64,000 bases of DNA from Patiria pectinifera (GCA_029964075.1 CM057150.1:2108001-2172000); one strand, 5' to 3'; shown: positions 10,543 to 23,800, counted from the first letter of the stretch. Program-made: numbers and translations. Notes: generated by a model not told the origin, from the letters alone.

Positions 10543-12650
10543 TGAGCACTAGGCTAGTGGCGCGCTATATCGCCCGCCGGCAAGCAATATTAAAATTTTT
10601 GGTTTAATTTTGCCGCGAAATCATATGACTTATGACCCGCGCCCGGCCCGTACAGACGACGCGCGCGTAGGCTATCCATTGCGCGTCTGTAGCAACGATT
10701 GACCTCGCTCGGGTCACAATCTCTTTCAATTGGGAATTCGTATATGGGCACTGGGTGAAGCCGTTCTACGCCGTGACGTCATGCACGGAGTGCCTGGCTT
10801 ATCCAGTTCGTAAGTGTGACGTCATTTCAACTAAAACCACGCCCACTGCACACGGAGTAGCATTTAAAATCATTGGAACCGTTGGAGCCGGAAGTAGTGC
10901 AAAGTAGCGGGTTTAGCCAATGAGCGCTAGTAATCAGTGGTGTGTGCGCGTGTATGACGCAGTCACTTACGAACCGGATAGCCTCACTCGTTCGGGCAAG
11001 GACCATTAGTCGACTAGTGGTTGATTTGTGACGTACCGTACGCCTGCGCACTATAGCAAAGTGCGAACGTCTCTAGTCGAACGCTGGTCAAAATGTCATT
11101 GCAAAACGTCTGGATCCTGGCTCCCTGCTGTACGTTATGGACGCGCGCGGCTATGGTTACCAGCGAAGCAACCAACCCCAGTAGGTTGGTTCCAAATAGT
11201 CGACTAGCGTAGTTAACTGTAGCGTTCTCTAAAGTGGACTTATGAACACTTCAGCAAATAAAACTGTTTGCACTGATTTTCTTGTGTAATACACTTTTGT
11301 AAATATTTAGTTATTTCCCCCCCCCCCCATTTTTCAGTTATTTTCCCCATGTCTCAATAACAGTCCATAATCATGATTCCAGATGTTAAACCTCTGAGAT
11401 TCAGCAAACTATTCATTCATCACTTTCCTTTGCACCAAGGTCCAACCTATATATACTTGAGTTGATTTAATTAAACCAGACCAGCCCTTTTGTCCTTCCA
11501 ATTTCAGTTAATGGTTTTTGCTCAACCTTCATACCTCCATGATGAGGTTACCAAGTCCAGGGGGCCTTTTCCCTTGGTGACATGTCTAGACAGTTGTTAT
11601 TCTTTGTTCATATTTTAACCACTCTGTTTTCAGTCCTCATGCAAGCAACATCTCAAATTTACTCTTTCCAGTTGTACTTAATTCTTGCCTGATACTGTAA
11701 ATTCTCGGTTCCTTGCTGAATAAAAATAAAACAACTTCAACGCATATATCTAAATCTTAGTGTGTCCAGTTTTAATTATCTATACACTAAATAACCATCG
11801 TCGACTAGACAGAGTTCGGGCAAGCGTTAGTCGACCAATGGTTAACTATAGTCCTTGCGCCGAACTTGCCCTATTAAGGTTGGTTCCGAAAATAGTCGTC
11901 TAGCGTAGTTAACCATCGTCGACTAGACAGAGTTTGGGCAAGCGTTAGTCGATCGACCAATGGTTAACTATAGTCCTTGCGCGAACTTGCCCATATCGTC
12001 CCCTCTCTAGTATCTTTGTAGAAATGCAATGTTGTGAAAAAAAAAATCTGTTGCAATTTGTAAGAGGTCAAACCTTATAATTATTGCCTGTACTATAAAG
12101 AAAGAGCTATCTTACTAAAAAATAGATCACCTTTTGCCGCATGTGTTATAGTTTTTTTTTTAAGACCTTTGGCGAATGGGCGGCTGAATACGCGGTTGAA
12201 TCAACCTCGTCCCCAGTGCTTACTTTATTTCCAACCGCGTTTCCAATAGTAAACCCTATTTAGGAAACTTTGTTCCTGTATCCTGATTGGATACCGCAAT
12301 TGGCTAGTAATGGATTTTTATCGTGTACTTGGTGCTATATATTCACAACGTGCAGTACGTGTTTTCGCGATCATTCGTCCACGCCTTCTCAAAAATACTA
12401 ATTTCCTTTCCAATTTGCTCATATTAATATAAAAAATGATACTGCATGTTGTCTCGATAAGATCGTAACAGTTTGATTTCAAAAATCGTGTTTTCGTAAC
12501 TCACGCCGTGCTCGCGCTGCTACGAATTGACTCTGTTTTTACCCCAGACACCGCATACAAAAACAAACGCTAATGTGTAACGCATATCCAGGCACCAGAC
12601 TGTTCCTCATTTGCATACGTCTGCAAAAATCTTGCACATGCAAATGATCC
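10543..12650. other. Repeat-rich interval right of the retrotransposon
   Basis: No convincing gene. From 10543 to about 11220 the DNA is CpG-rich and holds two TGACGTCA (CRE-like) sites near 10774 and 10818, plus repeated AGTCGACTAG words. A block of about 80 bp starting near 11793 is repeated at about 11911 (period about 118 bp), with AACCATCGTCGACTAGACAG at the head of each copy. The CRE-like sites could be promoter elements, but no downstream gene supports that. Confidence 0.45.
10796..10983. mobile_element. Small foldback/MITE-like element
   Basis: Terminal inverted repeats of about 20 bp: GGCTTATCCAGTTCGTAAGTG at the left matches the complement of CACTTACGAACCGGATAGCC at the right with few mismatches. 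The element is about 188 bp with no coding capacity. Superfamily not identified. Confidence 0.6.
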
Positions 12651-13065
12651 AATACCAGGGTGAGAGAGCAGGTAGTGGTGGGCGCGTACTGCTCGACACC
12701 CTGGGTACGAGGTTGGCGGTTGAATATATACGCGGCCAGAAATCCGGCCGAATCCGCGGCTACCTTGAAGCAGGATTTATACCATAGAGCTTTATTAAAG
12801 AGCTCTATGATTTATACACGTTCGTGTCACGTCATTTTTCATTTTCCCTCGGAAAGCTTGGTGTGGCACCAGGTTATTGTTACAGGTTGGAGAACACTGG
12901 TCTTTGTTATTTATTGTGAAGTTTGCACCTTAGTTTTTGAGTAGGTGAATTCTTCCTCATCTGTGTCAAACTGGTTTTCGGTTGATTTCGGGCACCTTGG
13001 TGTACTTGTGTTTTCCGTTGGCTGTGACGCTTCCTCGTTTGCTTCGTCTCCGGCCGGCCTTAGCC

Positions 13066-13143
13066 CCACTTGTGTGGCCTCCGTATTGCTGCACTAGTGT
13101 GTACACGCTAACGTACAGCGCAGCAATACGGAGGCCCTGTGGG
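13066..13143. repeat. Short inverted repeat around a 30-bp spacer
   Basis: GGCCTCCGTATTGCTGC on the left pairs with GCAGCAATACGGAGGCC on the right, and an outer AGCCCCAC/GTGGGGCT pair extends the stem. The overlapping 103-codon open frame is not supported as a gene. Confidence 0.65.
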
Positions 13144-13195
13144 GCTACGTCTCACTGGTCTGTTTGCCGCTTCCTCGAGCTCCTCATGATCGACA

Positions 13196-13671
13196 GTAGC
13201 CTCATAAATGTGGCCTATTTACTCGACTGCCTCCGTAAACATAGGCCACACATCCACATGTACAAAAATCGTGTCGACTTTGCCAAATTTTGATTTTCAC
13301 ATTTAGGCTTAGTTTGTAGGATTTTTTTGGCTTTAGAAGCATACTCACCCTCTTTATAGGCTAGTCAGAAAGTGCAGCCTTTTTCAGATGTCTAATTTTT
13401 GTGAAATTTCATGTTGAAATTTTGATACGCAAACGTTAACGTGTAAAAATGAAGCTGGAAATTTCACGAAAAATATACATCTGAAAAAGGCAGCACTTTC
13501 TGATTAGCCTATAAAGAGGGCGAGTATGCTTCTAAAGCAAAAAAAACCTACAAACTAAGCCTAAATGTGAAAATCAAAATTTGACAAAGTCAACACGATT
13601 TGTGTACATGTGGATGTGTGGCCTATGTTTACGGAGGCAGTCCAGTAAATAGGCCACATTTATGGGGCTAG
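13196..13671. mobile_element. Foldback element with arms of about 210 bp
   Basis: Left arm about 13196-13412 and right arm about 13458-13671 are inverted copies with a few mismatches. The arms begin TAGCCTCATAAATGTGGCC and end with its near complement. The central 45 bp is the only unpaired part. No coding capacity. Mobility is inferred from structure. Confidence 0.75.
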
Positions 13672-13924
13672 CTCGACAGGGTCAGTGGTTGTTAGACTTG
13701 GTCGAGGTCTCTTCGGGATATGTCAGTGGTCTCATTGGGACAAGGTGTTGGTACTAGTGGGGGCTGTTTCTCGATGCATGCGATGTGACATGGTGTTGGC
13801 AGTGTGTTTTGGGGTAGTCACAAAGAAAAACCTGCTGTAGGGCCTACATGTGGTATCCTTTTCATGCATCAGTGAAATTTGTACTGACTTTTGTCAACAC
13901 CAAGATCGAATGTTAATTCTACAG

Positions 13925-14631
13925 AAGTGTATTTAGGACATGACAAAAAAAAAAAATTGCGGCCGTCTATTTTGCCCGGGCGGATTACTATTTTGCCCGG
14001 GCGGATTACTAATTCGCCTGGGCGGATTATTATTCAAAATACTATTTTGCCCGGGCGGATTACTATTTTGACCGGGCAGATTACTATTTTGCCCGGGCAG
14101 ATTACTATTTTGCCCGGGCGGATTACTATTTCGCCCGGGAGGATTACTAATTCGCCCGGGCGGATTATTATTTCGCCCGGGCAGTTTACTAATTCGCCCG
14201 GGCGAATTACTATTTTGCCCGGGCGGATTACTATTTTGCCCAGGCGGATTACTATTTTGCCCGGGCGGATTACTATTTCGCCCGGGAGGATTACTAATTC
14301 GCCCGGGCGAATTACTATTTCACCCGGACGGATTACTAATCTGCCCGGGCGAATGAGTAGTCTGCCCAGCCGGGAGAATTAGTAGTCTGCCCGGCCGGGA
14401 GAATTAGTAATCTGCCCAGGCGAATTAGTAGTCTGCCCGGGCAAATTAGTAATCCGCCCAGGCGGAATAGTAATCCGCCCGGGCGGAATGCTAATCTGCC
14501 CGGGCGGAATCCGCCCGGGCGAAGTAGTAATCCGCCCGGGCGAAGTAGTAATCCGCCCGGGCGAAGTAGTAATCCGCCCGGGCGAAGAAGTGGGCATAAC
14601 AAATATTTTCGTTCATGTCCTAAATACACTT
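13925..14631. mobile_element. Element made of about 30 CCCGGG-centred units with 19-bp TIRs
   Basis: A 19-bp inverted terminal repeat (AAGTGTATTTAGGACATGA at 13925-13943, complement at 14613-14631) encloses an array of roughly 20-21-bp units. Units read TTTTGCCCGGGCGGATTACTA in the left half and switch to the opposite orientation near 14345. Open frames here translate to monotonous SPGRIT-type repeats on both strands and are not genes. No clear target duplication was found. The right end lies about 150 bp upstream of the host gene's first coding exon. Confidence 0.8.
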
Positions 14632-14782
14632 TCGTATAATTGGCTAAAGAGGAAAAAAAAAACTGCCTTACTCATTTTTGTGGGAGACGAGGATTTTATC
14701 CAAGGGGACAGTTTTTATACTCACCCTGTACACTTGTATGTATTGGCCTATTTACACTGTATCCTGTATCATTGTTTCACAG

Positions 14783-14850
14783 GGCAAGGCAGGGAAAAAT
14801 GGCAGAGTTTCCAGTTTTTCAAATTATCGTTGTATCTGCCCTTTTGGTTG
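14783..14850 (+). CDS. Exon 1: start codon and signal peptide
   Basis: ATG at 14799 with A at -3 and G at +4. It encodes [17 protein letters not shown], a typical hydrophobic signal peptide, before a GTGAGT donor at 14851 (phase 1). Upstream, TTTCACAG at 14775-14782 looks like a splice acceptor. The exon may therefore begin at 14783, with an untranslated exon further upstream; the coding part starts at 14799. Confidence 0.8.
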
Positions 14851-17800
14851 GTGAGTAGTAATGCATTCATTGCTTGTTAACTTAAAGGGAAAATACAACA
14901 TTTGCAAACATCAAAAAATAAAACTACCAAATCATTTTGTAATACCTTGCTGGACTGTTAGTGTTAGTGAATGACAGTGTAAAGCATCCTGTAAAATCAT
15001 GGCACCTGGTATACTGTCATTTTCAAGAAAAGTGCTATTTTTGTATCAATTTCCAACGCTGGTCGGCCGACCAGCGTTGGAAAAAACTGTTTTTTTTTCA
15101 AATACTGGCCCCAATTGACCATCGCACTTGTTTGCAATCGATTACACACCTACATGTATGAACGGGTACAAGCCAGCTAGACTAGTTCCCTGACCTTACA
15201 ATTCCCCAATGTATGTAAACTGCTCTGTTTCTTCTGATATGGAGTCAGGGAGCCAGACTACAGGAAAATGATTGTTTTTCTTGGTTTTTATAGCATTTTC
15301 GAACCCAAAACCTAAAAAAATGGCAGTGTAACTATATTTGCTATATATTTCCAACCCCCCAATTCCATCCATTTCTGAAAATTACAGCAAAAGCAAATGA
15401 TGTATATTCCCCTTAAAGGAGTATAATACGGCCTGAGGCTGAAAATTCCAAAAATTTCATGTTTTGGAATATTCACTTCAATGTATTTCAAATTTCTGGT
15501 TGAAAGGAAACTAACCTAATCTTACCGTTCCTGAGAAAAGACAAAAGAAAAAAACCAGGTTGTTTACATAGGACACGGCGGACATACATGTGTGAGTTGC
15601 AGTGATGAACAAAAAGAGTGAGCCATCCTTGATAATTGTGGTTTTGTTTTTTGTTCTTCAGTTTTAAAAGGTCAAACAGTCACAGTGAATATGCAGTCCA
15701 GTGTTCATAGCGATCCCAGTACTGACTTAGCAACATTGACATGTGACTTCGGGATTGATGACCCCACATATTCGTTTTTTACTCTGGAGTGGAGATTTGG
15801 ATCTACACTGATAACAGACTTCTATAGAACAACAACCCCAAATTACTCCGGTTTTTGTACCACACCTGGTCGCTGTACAGCTACAAGGACCAATATCAGC
15901 AGTGAGCTTGTTCTGTCATCTTTGGAGCATCCTAGAGACGATGGAACTTATGAGTGCACAGTGACATATGAGTTGGGTGTGCAAACACCAAGCAATCGAA
16001 ACAGTTCCTCTTTGACAGTTGTTGGTAAGTTGGTTGTGTGTTTACCTCACCCCTTCTACATTGTGTAATTAAAAAATGTGAATGTTGATTAACTTTCAGA
16101 TATTAACATTCCTTATTAAATGTAGCCAAAATCAGACACGATTTACTCCAGAGAAGTCAAAATACCATGTCAAAACCCATTCAAAGTTTCACTTTAAATA
16201 AAGGGGACACCAAATTAATTTTCAGCTATTTTTTGTGATAATTCGTGCCCAGTGTGGTGTGTTAGTCTGTAGACGCGATATTTAAAAAAATGTTACATGA
16301 AGAGGCATTTTTGAGTAGAAGTTGGTAACATACAATGCACCGGTACCGTTTTTTAACCTAATTTGGGGGTGCTTACTCCGAAACTTATGGATACCAAGCT
16401 GGATTTTGTTAATAATGTTATTGAAGTAATTAAGAAAGTGTTACAAGTAGAATCATCTAAATAAACTTTTTAAAACATATAAAATGTATACTCGAATATG
16501 GGAACAACTACATGTATATTACACAACAGCTTTCAAAAGATTTATGCAAATTAGGCATATTTCCACCAAAATTCCAGCTTGGTAACCATCATTTTCGGAT
16601 TCAGCACCCTGAAATTAGGTAAGATACCTGTGGGTGATTCCAGCATTTCACTTTTTTGCATCCTTTTTCAATCTTAGTGGTGTACTTTTTATACAAAAGA
16701 GAATTACTCTTTTATCATTGTTTATTTTTGGTTTGGAAATACTCAATATACATGATATAAGGCTTTAACCCTATGGAATTATGAAAATTTAATGATACTA
16801 AATATCAGCATGGCACTGTTGGGAAAAAAACATCACTCGCATTTCGTGAAAAGGACATGCCAAAAATTGTCTTGGTTTTAATTGAACAGTCTCCTGAAAC
16901 CAAATGTACCACAACCAAATGGTGTACTAGATACGGTTCCTACTATACCGAAGTATGAATGAGGGTAACAAATATCTTCAACAACTAATTGTATTTAAGT
17001 TGGAGGGGAAATGTACCGTCACTCGCATTTCCGTCACTCGCATTTCAGTGTGTCAATTAATTAAGCTGTGAACAAAATGAAGCTTTTCCTCCATAATTCT
17101 TTTCAAATCTGGGCTAAAAAAACTCAAAATATTTATTACAATGAACAACAAAATGTGTTTTCTGAAATATTTACAAATGTCCTGTAATTTAGTAATCCAC
17201 AGCCACAAAGGCACTAGCTCTCTAGTTTCTGCAGTCCCATGCTTAAGTTGTTAAAAAATGAATTGTGTTCATCCGTTCATGTACTACATGTATTTGAATG
17301 AACTCACAACCTTAGCACCAGGAGCATGAATTATTTCACCAAAATTGACTTTCAACAGTTAACATGGTTAACTTATGTATACATGTTGGAGTTTCATTTG
17401 TGTGGGGTCAGACTCTTCATGTAGAAATAAAAGTTGAAGCTGTTCCTATGGAGATGCAATGCATCATGGGTACCATAAATGATGCCTAAGACAAAATATG
17501 CATACTTCGTGCATGTAGAATGCACTTCCCTCAATATTACCATGTAAGAGTTTCTCTGCATACATATATTATAATAGAAAGTGATGTCTTCAGTCGCATT
17601 TCATTTTTCACTCGCATTTCAAATGTCACTGGCATTTAAAATTTCAAGGGCTCTCTATTATAATGTGCTGGGTTTTTGGTTTTAATACTTGTGGCTTGTG
17701 GCTTGTATTAATTGTCAGCAATATCATCACTACCAGTTTAAAATAATAATAAAAAAGATATCTTTTCCTCACTCGCATTTCATATGGCTAAGCGTCCACA

Positions 17801-20800
17801 GCCGTGGACCTGCATGTCTTCAAGAAAGTCATGTGCAGATTTTTATAAATATTGTTTTTAAGGTATAAAGTCATACTACTAAATTGCATAATTATTTTGT
17901 GACTAATGCTTTTTCCAAGACTAATATGCAAACAAATGAAAATGCGCATAAAGTAGTACATTTTATGAGCCAAAATCACCAGGAAGAAACGTGACATATT
18001 TTATAGAAAACGATGAAGATTTGACTAAAAAGGTTTATATCCTGATCCTTACTTCTATTAGCAATAACTTAAAAAATGAAAAGAAAGTTCAGGAATAAAT
18101 TTAAACTTTTTGGGGCCATGTCCCTGTTTGCCTGGAATTGCCCATGTACATGTATGTTACCAACTTCTACACAAAAATGCTACCTCTTGCCCTAATTGAG
18201 CCTTTTAAAATGTTTTTGGGTATAGTCGCAAAGATAGGCCTGTACATATATACATGAATTGGACAAGCTAAACATACGCCTATCCTAATGTTCAATTCTG
18301 AGATGTTTTGAGGGATATACCTCAACCTGTAGTAGAAATATTTTGTAACTTACATAAATGTGTACAATGTAAGCTGATTTACAATGTAAGCTCTACCAGA
18401 TGTACGTGCTACCGATACCTGGGACCTTTTTGTGTGTTCATGCAAAAATGTCATACATGTACATGTATCTCGATGAGTGTTGACAAAATTTTACATACAT
18501 GCACAGTACATGTACATGTAGCATGTCGTCTCAAGCAAAAACATTGTACATGTACATTGTACATGTACATGTATCCGTGTGGTTGCTAAGGCTGATTTTT
18601 AAAGGTTATGTAATACTTTATTTTGAATGCACACAGTCAGACATGTTCAAAGTGAAATCTTTGAAAATCAATTACTCCCGTTTGGAAGACCGTACATTTA
18701 CCTTCATGCAACATTCAGAGTTTGTTTCCCTTACAATGATCCAACTACTGTACTGATGATTGTGCTAAAAATCGTTTTGATATGTTCAGTACTTTTCTTT
18801 GAAATTGGAAAAATAGGCCTGTCTACGTGCATTTTTACCCCTCAGCCGAGAGGCTCAAGGGGTATTGTCATTGCCTAGGGCGTCCGTCCGTATGTCTGTC
18901 CGTTCTGACCATACCACCCTTGTGGGGTGATGTTCCTTTCAGGACACATCACCCCACTTTTTTTCACAATAAAAAACATCACCCCAGAAGGGAATCTTTA
19001 GAAAAAGGGATAATGGGAACACAGTGCTATCACCCCACAATTCCATCTGGCTGGAATGTCCGGACGGCTGTCCGGACGGGTAGCTTAGTTTCCGGATGAT
19101 AACTTGAGTTAGAAATGTTGTTTGGGGTTGTAACTTCGGTAGGGGGTTGCACTTGGGAGTAGGCAAGTTTGGATTGGTTTTGAGGTCAAAAGGTCAAAGG
19201 TCAAGGTCACTGTGGTGAGTTAAAGGTAAATGGTTTCCGGATGATAACTTGAGTTAGAAATGATATTTTGGTGTCTCACTTTGGTAGAGGGTTGCCCTTG
19301 GGAGTAGGCAAGTTGGGATTGGTTGTGGGGTCAAAAGGTCAAAGGTCAAGGTCACCATGGTGAGTTAAAGGTATAGTTTCCAGATGATAACTTGAGTTAG
19401 AAATGATATTTTGATGTCTTACTTTGGTAGAGGGTTACCCTTGGGTGTAGAAAAGTTGGGATTGGTTTTGGGGTCAAAAGGTCAAAGGTCAAGGTCACCA
19501 TGGTGAGTTAAAGGTAAATGGTTTCCGGATGATAACTTGAGTTAGAAATGAGATTTTGGTGTCTAACTTTGGTAGAGGGTTGCCCTTGGGAGTAGGCAAG
19601 TTGGGATTGGTTTTGGGGTCAAAAGGTCAAAGGTCAAGGTTACCGTGGTGAGTTAAATGTAAATGGTTCCGAATGATAACTTGAGTTACATGTAGAAATG
19701 AAATTTTGGTGTCTAACTTTGGTCGGGGTTTTTCCATCGGTACAGGCATGAACTTTGGGACTGGTTCTGGGGTCAAAGGCCAAAGGTCAAGGTCACCATG
19801 TTGAGTTAAAGGTTAATGGTTTCTGGATGATAACTTGACTCTGGCTGAGGGGTTTCAACAGCCACGCTGTTATTTTTAAAAGTTGTAACACTGGTGTTTG
19901 CAATATCTGTCAATCTTTTCAAGCCTCCCAAAAAGTAATAAGGTTTCTTTCCCATTATGGTGTGCAGTAAAAATTTGCAGAATACCGGAAGCCTCCTTCA
20001 CAAGTTATTAAGGGAATAAATGTGTGCTACGGAGGTTTTTATCACTCTGTTTAATACCACTTAGAGTCTGGGTGCTGATAATTACCCGAGCCGGAGGCGA
20101 GGGTAATTATCAGCACCCAGACTCTAAGTGGTATTAAACAGAGTGATAAATACCGACGGAGCACATATTTATTCCCATTCATAAATACCTTTTCGGTAAA
20201 AAAAAAATCATATAATTTGTTCAAAACATCCCGATTTTGTTCAACAAATTCACTTTATGCTTTTTGAAACATCCCTCCTGCAAAATAATGGAGTGTTCAG
20301 CTGGCGAGTAAGATGTAAACAACCCTTTTATGGAGATTGACGCGCGCGTATCATGTTCTACGCGATGTCGCGCAGAACGCACCTGGTGCGTTGGGTTTTG
20401 AATTTAGAACTATAAAATTCTAACTTCCTGGTAGTGTTGCGCATGCCTACATGAGGATTGTGAACGTTCAACCAATGAAACGATAAGAGGCACTGGATTT
20501 TTAGGAGTCCACATTTTATTGTGACACTGGAAAAGTGTTTAAGACCAGCTAGCCATGTCTTTATCATCCGTTTAAGACTGGCCACGTGATGGGCTCTCGA
20601 CCAATAGGAATGCGTAAACTGTCTTAGGTATATGAATAGTTAATAAATAGCCCTTTTTGCCGGCTTCCATTGATTGCTACCGAGAGCCATGCAAAGTCAC
20701 GCCGAGTGACGCTAATGAATATGCTAATGTACTTCGTCATTGTTGCCCCAAAATGGGCCAAGCATGCCAGCCAACCTGAAAACTATGCATGTGGGTTTGG

Positions 20801-23800
20801 TCAGCAAAATCTTGGATATCAAGGTGTAACACAAGCGTTTTTAACAGATTAAGCTGATATTCGGAATATTCTTGTTCAACTACTCGTGAAATAACACCTT
20901 GAGGAGATTCCTAGAAATGAGATAAATACATTGATTTGGGGATGTTTTTTCACTGACATGATTATGAAGTTTAGAATTTCTTCTTCCGTTATAATTTTAT
21001 ATTTCAATCGTGCTGAGCATATTTTCTGAGAAACACAATGTTCAAATTTAAGGCCATGTTTTTTGGGGGTGCATGAATTTCACTGCCCTGTTATAGCGTC
21101 TAGAAGTTAACCACTGTTGTACCGGTAGTACTTGTACTCGGTACTCGAGTACTACTCCAGTACTTTTTTTAGAATACTCGTACTCGTACTGTCGAATGTC
21201 AAAGTACTCGTACTCGAAAAGCATTACTGAAATACATGTAGCAGTACTCAGAAAAAAATGGTACATGTAGGTAGGGTAAACTGGGGTAAAAACGCCCGAT
21301 TTTTAGGTTTTTGTTAAATATCTCAGTACTACTTGGAGACACTAGGAAATAAATATGTGGTTTTATGCAATACATGTCTCCTCTATCAGGTGCAAATATA
21401 AAATCATAGTCATTATATTGATAAGGGAAAATTTTCCCCCTTTTCGGGAGGAAGTTTGGCGGGCGTTTTTACCCGGGCCTCGGGGGAAAAACGCCCACCC
21501 ACATTTATAAAAAAAAAAATGGATATACCACAGGTTTCCCTGTAGTATAGTCATATTTTTGTGATTAATTTAATATTGAGGGATACTTCATCAAGTACAA
21601 ATAACTTTTCAAACACAGCTGGTTAATTATAACTACAAACTTGATCATTTAAAACAGGTATTTTTATGTGGAAGGAAGCGGAACATTAGCGTACATAATT
21701 CGCCCATAACAAACTTGTAGGCTTACAAATGTATAATGCCTGCCAATATTGAAAAATCTATTTCACTCATGTTGAGCCAAAGCATAGTCAATATTATTAG
21801 GCATACCATAGTATGTTTCTAGCCTACTGCTGATAACCTAAGGCTTTATCAAAGGAGAACTACTAAGATACATATACATGTATGCACATCTCTGTAACAA
21901 CGAGACCGATTTCTTAGAGCAAAGAAATGCAATCATGGAGAAACTTCTACCCTGTAACCACAAGAAAGAGGAAATTGCCAGTCATAAAAGACGTAAAATT
22001 TGAAAACTGAGCAATCATGAATGAAACACGACCAAAAGAACCACCTCTAGTCTTCAAGATAATCTACACACCACACATCAAAAGCAAGCAGCTAACAAAA
22101 GCATTGCTGAAAGACTGGCATTTAATTTCGGAACACCCGAAATTATGCAATCTCAGCGAACCAATTCCTGCCTATAAAAAGGCCAAAAGTCTGAAAGGTT
22201 TACTTGTCAAATCAATGTTTATCGTTAACCGGGAATTGGACTCATCGAGAGGTTGACACAAAATTATATTACATGCACTTACCGGTATCTATGCACTGTA
22301 ACATTTGACACGACTTTAGCCGAATATAAAATACCGATATTGGCTTACTACTGATGAAGCTCTGCTAGTATAGCATGAGAGCAGAAACTGGTCTAGTTGG
22401 GTCTTAGAACCATTTCTAGTCATTTTTAGTTGTTAAAAGTATACTAAAATCACCATAAAGGTGTTATTTTGTTTTTTCTTGAGAAAATGCCATGAGCTCA
22501 TGGTTTCTCGGGCATTCCCTACCAAATGCCAGATACCTTGCCCCTATGTAACGTCAGTTAGTGATACCGCCTGCATGCACCTCCCCACTTCACACAATAC
22601 ACTGTTCCATATTTATGTGGTAGGACTCTAATAGCTAATACTTACTCATACAAGAAACATATGGCTGTAGAAAGTTCTTATAGTGAGGTTTTTGATGATA
22701 AATGAGGCTGCAATAGAGTTTAATGTCAAGAAATGTACTGGGCATTTTTACCCTGAGACCCCTGATTTTGCCCGGGGTAAAAACGCCCACTCAAAAAACA
22801 TTATTAAGCAAATATAAAAATAGATTCTATTATTGGTATCAATTGTAATTATGTAATTTACCCTTCTTAACATATATCAACTAAAGAATAATAAAAAAAT
22901 AAAATACTTTTTTTATAAAATAATTTTAAGCGATATAGGCTAAACGTTCGACGGTCATTTTTTGAAACTTTTTTTTCAAGTTTTTTTTCAACAGCACCTA
23001 CGTACCCTTCAAATATATTAATGAATTTAATTCTTTTTATTATTAGTTTTTATTTACATTGTACTTATTAGAAATATATTCCATTTAGTAATTTATCTTA
23101 TAATTTTTTACTAGCAGTGGAAACAAGTCAAGTGGGCGTTTTTACCCCATGGGCGTTTTTACCCCAGTTTACCCTATAGCTTGACTTACCACAGCTTAAT
23201 TTTATCAATACTTTCAGTTTGAAAAAGGTTGATTGGCTTCCGGAGAAATCAAAGTTTCCTGATTTTTCCTCTGTGCACGTCCAGACAAAAGCATTTAACA
23301 GCTAGCCGTGAGTGGGTCTGTACATTTTAATTGCCCGTTTGTCTTATTCTTATTGCCTACATGTATCTTGACAGTTTGGCTGTCTTTTATCAACCATTTT
23401 ATTTTATAGTTATTTTAAAGGTTTTGTCTTGTATAAGTTTTAGTTTATTCTTAAGTTTTAACCTGTTCATTTTTATTTCTGTGAAGCGCCTTGAGCGTCA
23501 ATTTTGACGGATTTGGCGCTATGGGCAATTCCACCAAAAAGTGTCCTCGACCCAAAAAATTGAAGTCAAATTCATGGAATTAATTTTAAAGTAGCCAGAA
23601 AGAGTGATAACTAGTGATTTCAAATCTATGTTTGTTTCAATTTTTTTCTTGGTTTTTCCATGTTTTTCATCGTTAATTAAAAAAACATTTTTTTTGCCAA
23701 ATTCATGATTTTTTTGAAATGTTTGGTACAATTGTCTATATGCCCCCCCTGGTTACATTTTAAAAGATATTTTAATTTTTCATGGCTAAAAACATATAAC

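Noticed and set aside
10769-10825. Promoter with two CRE sites
   Set aside because: TGACGTCA occurs twice, but the second copy lies in the inverted-repeat arm of a MITE-like element and no gene starts nearby.
13891-14629. Long SPGRIT-type repeat frames on both strands
   Set aside because: Translations of the CCCGGG unit array. Both strands and several frames are equally open, which marks them as artefacts.
13925-14631. Possible CRISPR array
   Set aside because: Units are contiguous without unique spacers, change orientation in the middle and lie in animal DNA between exons and transposons.
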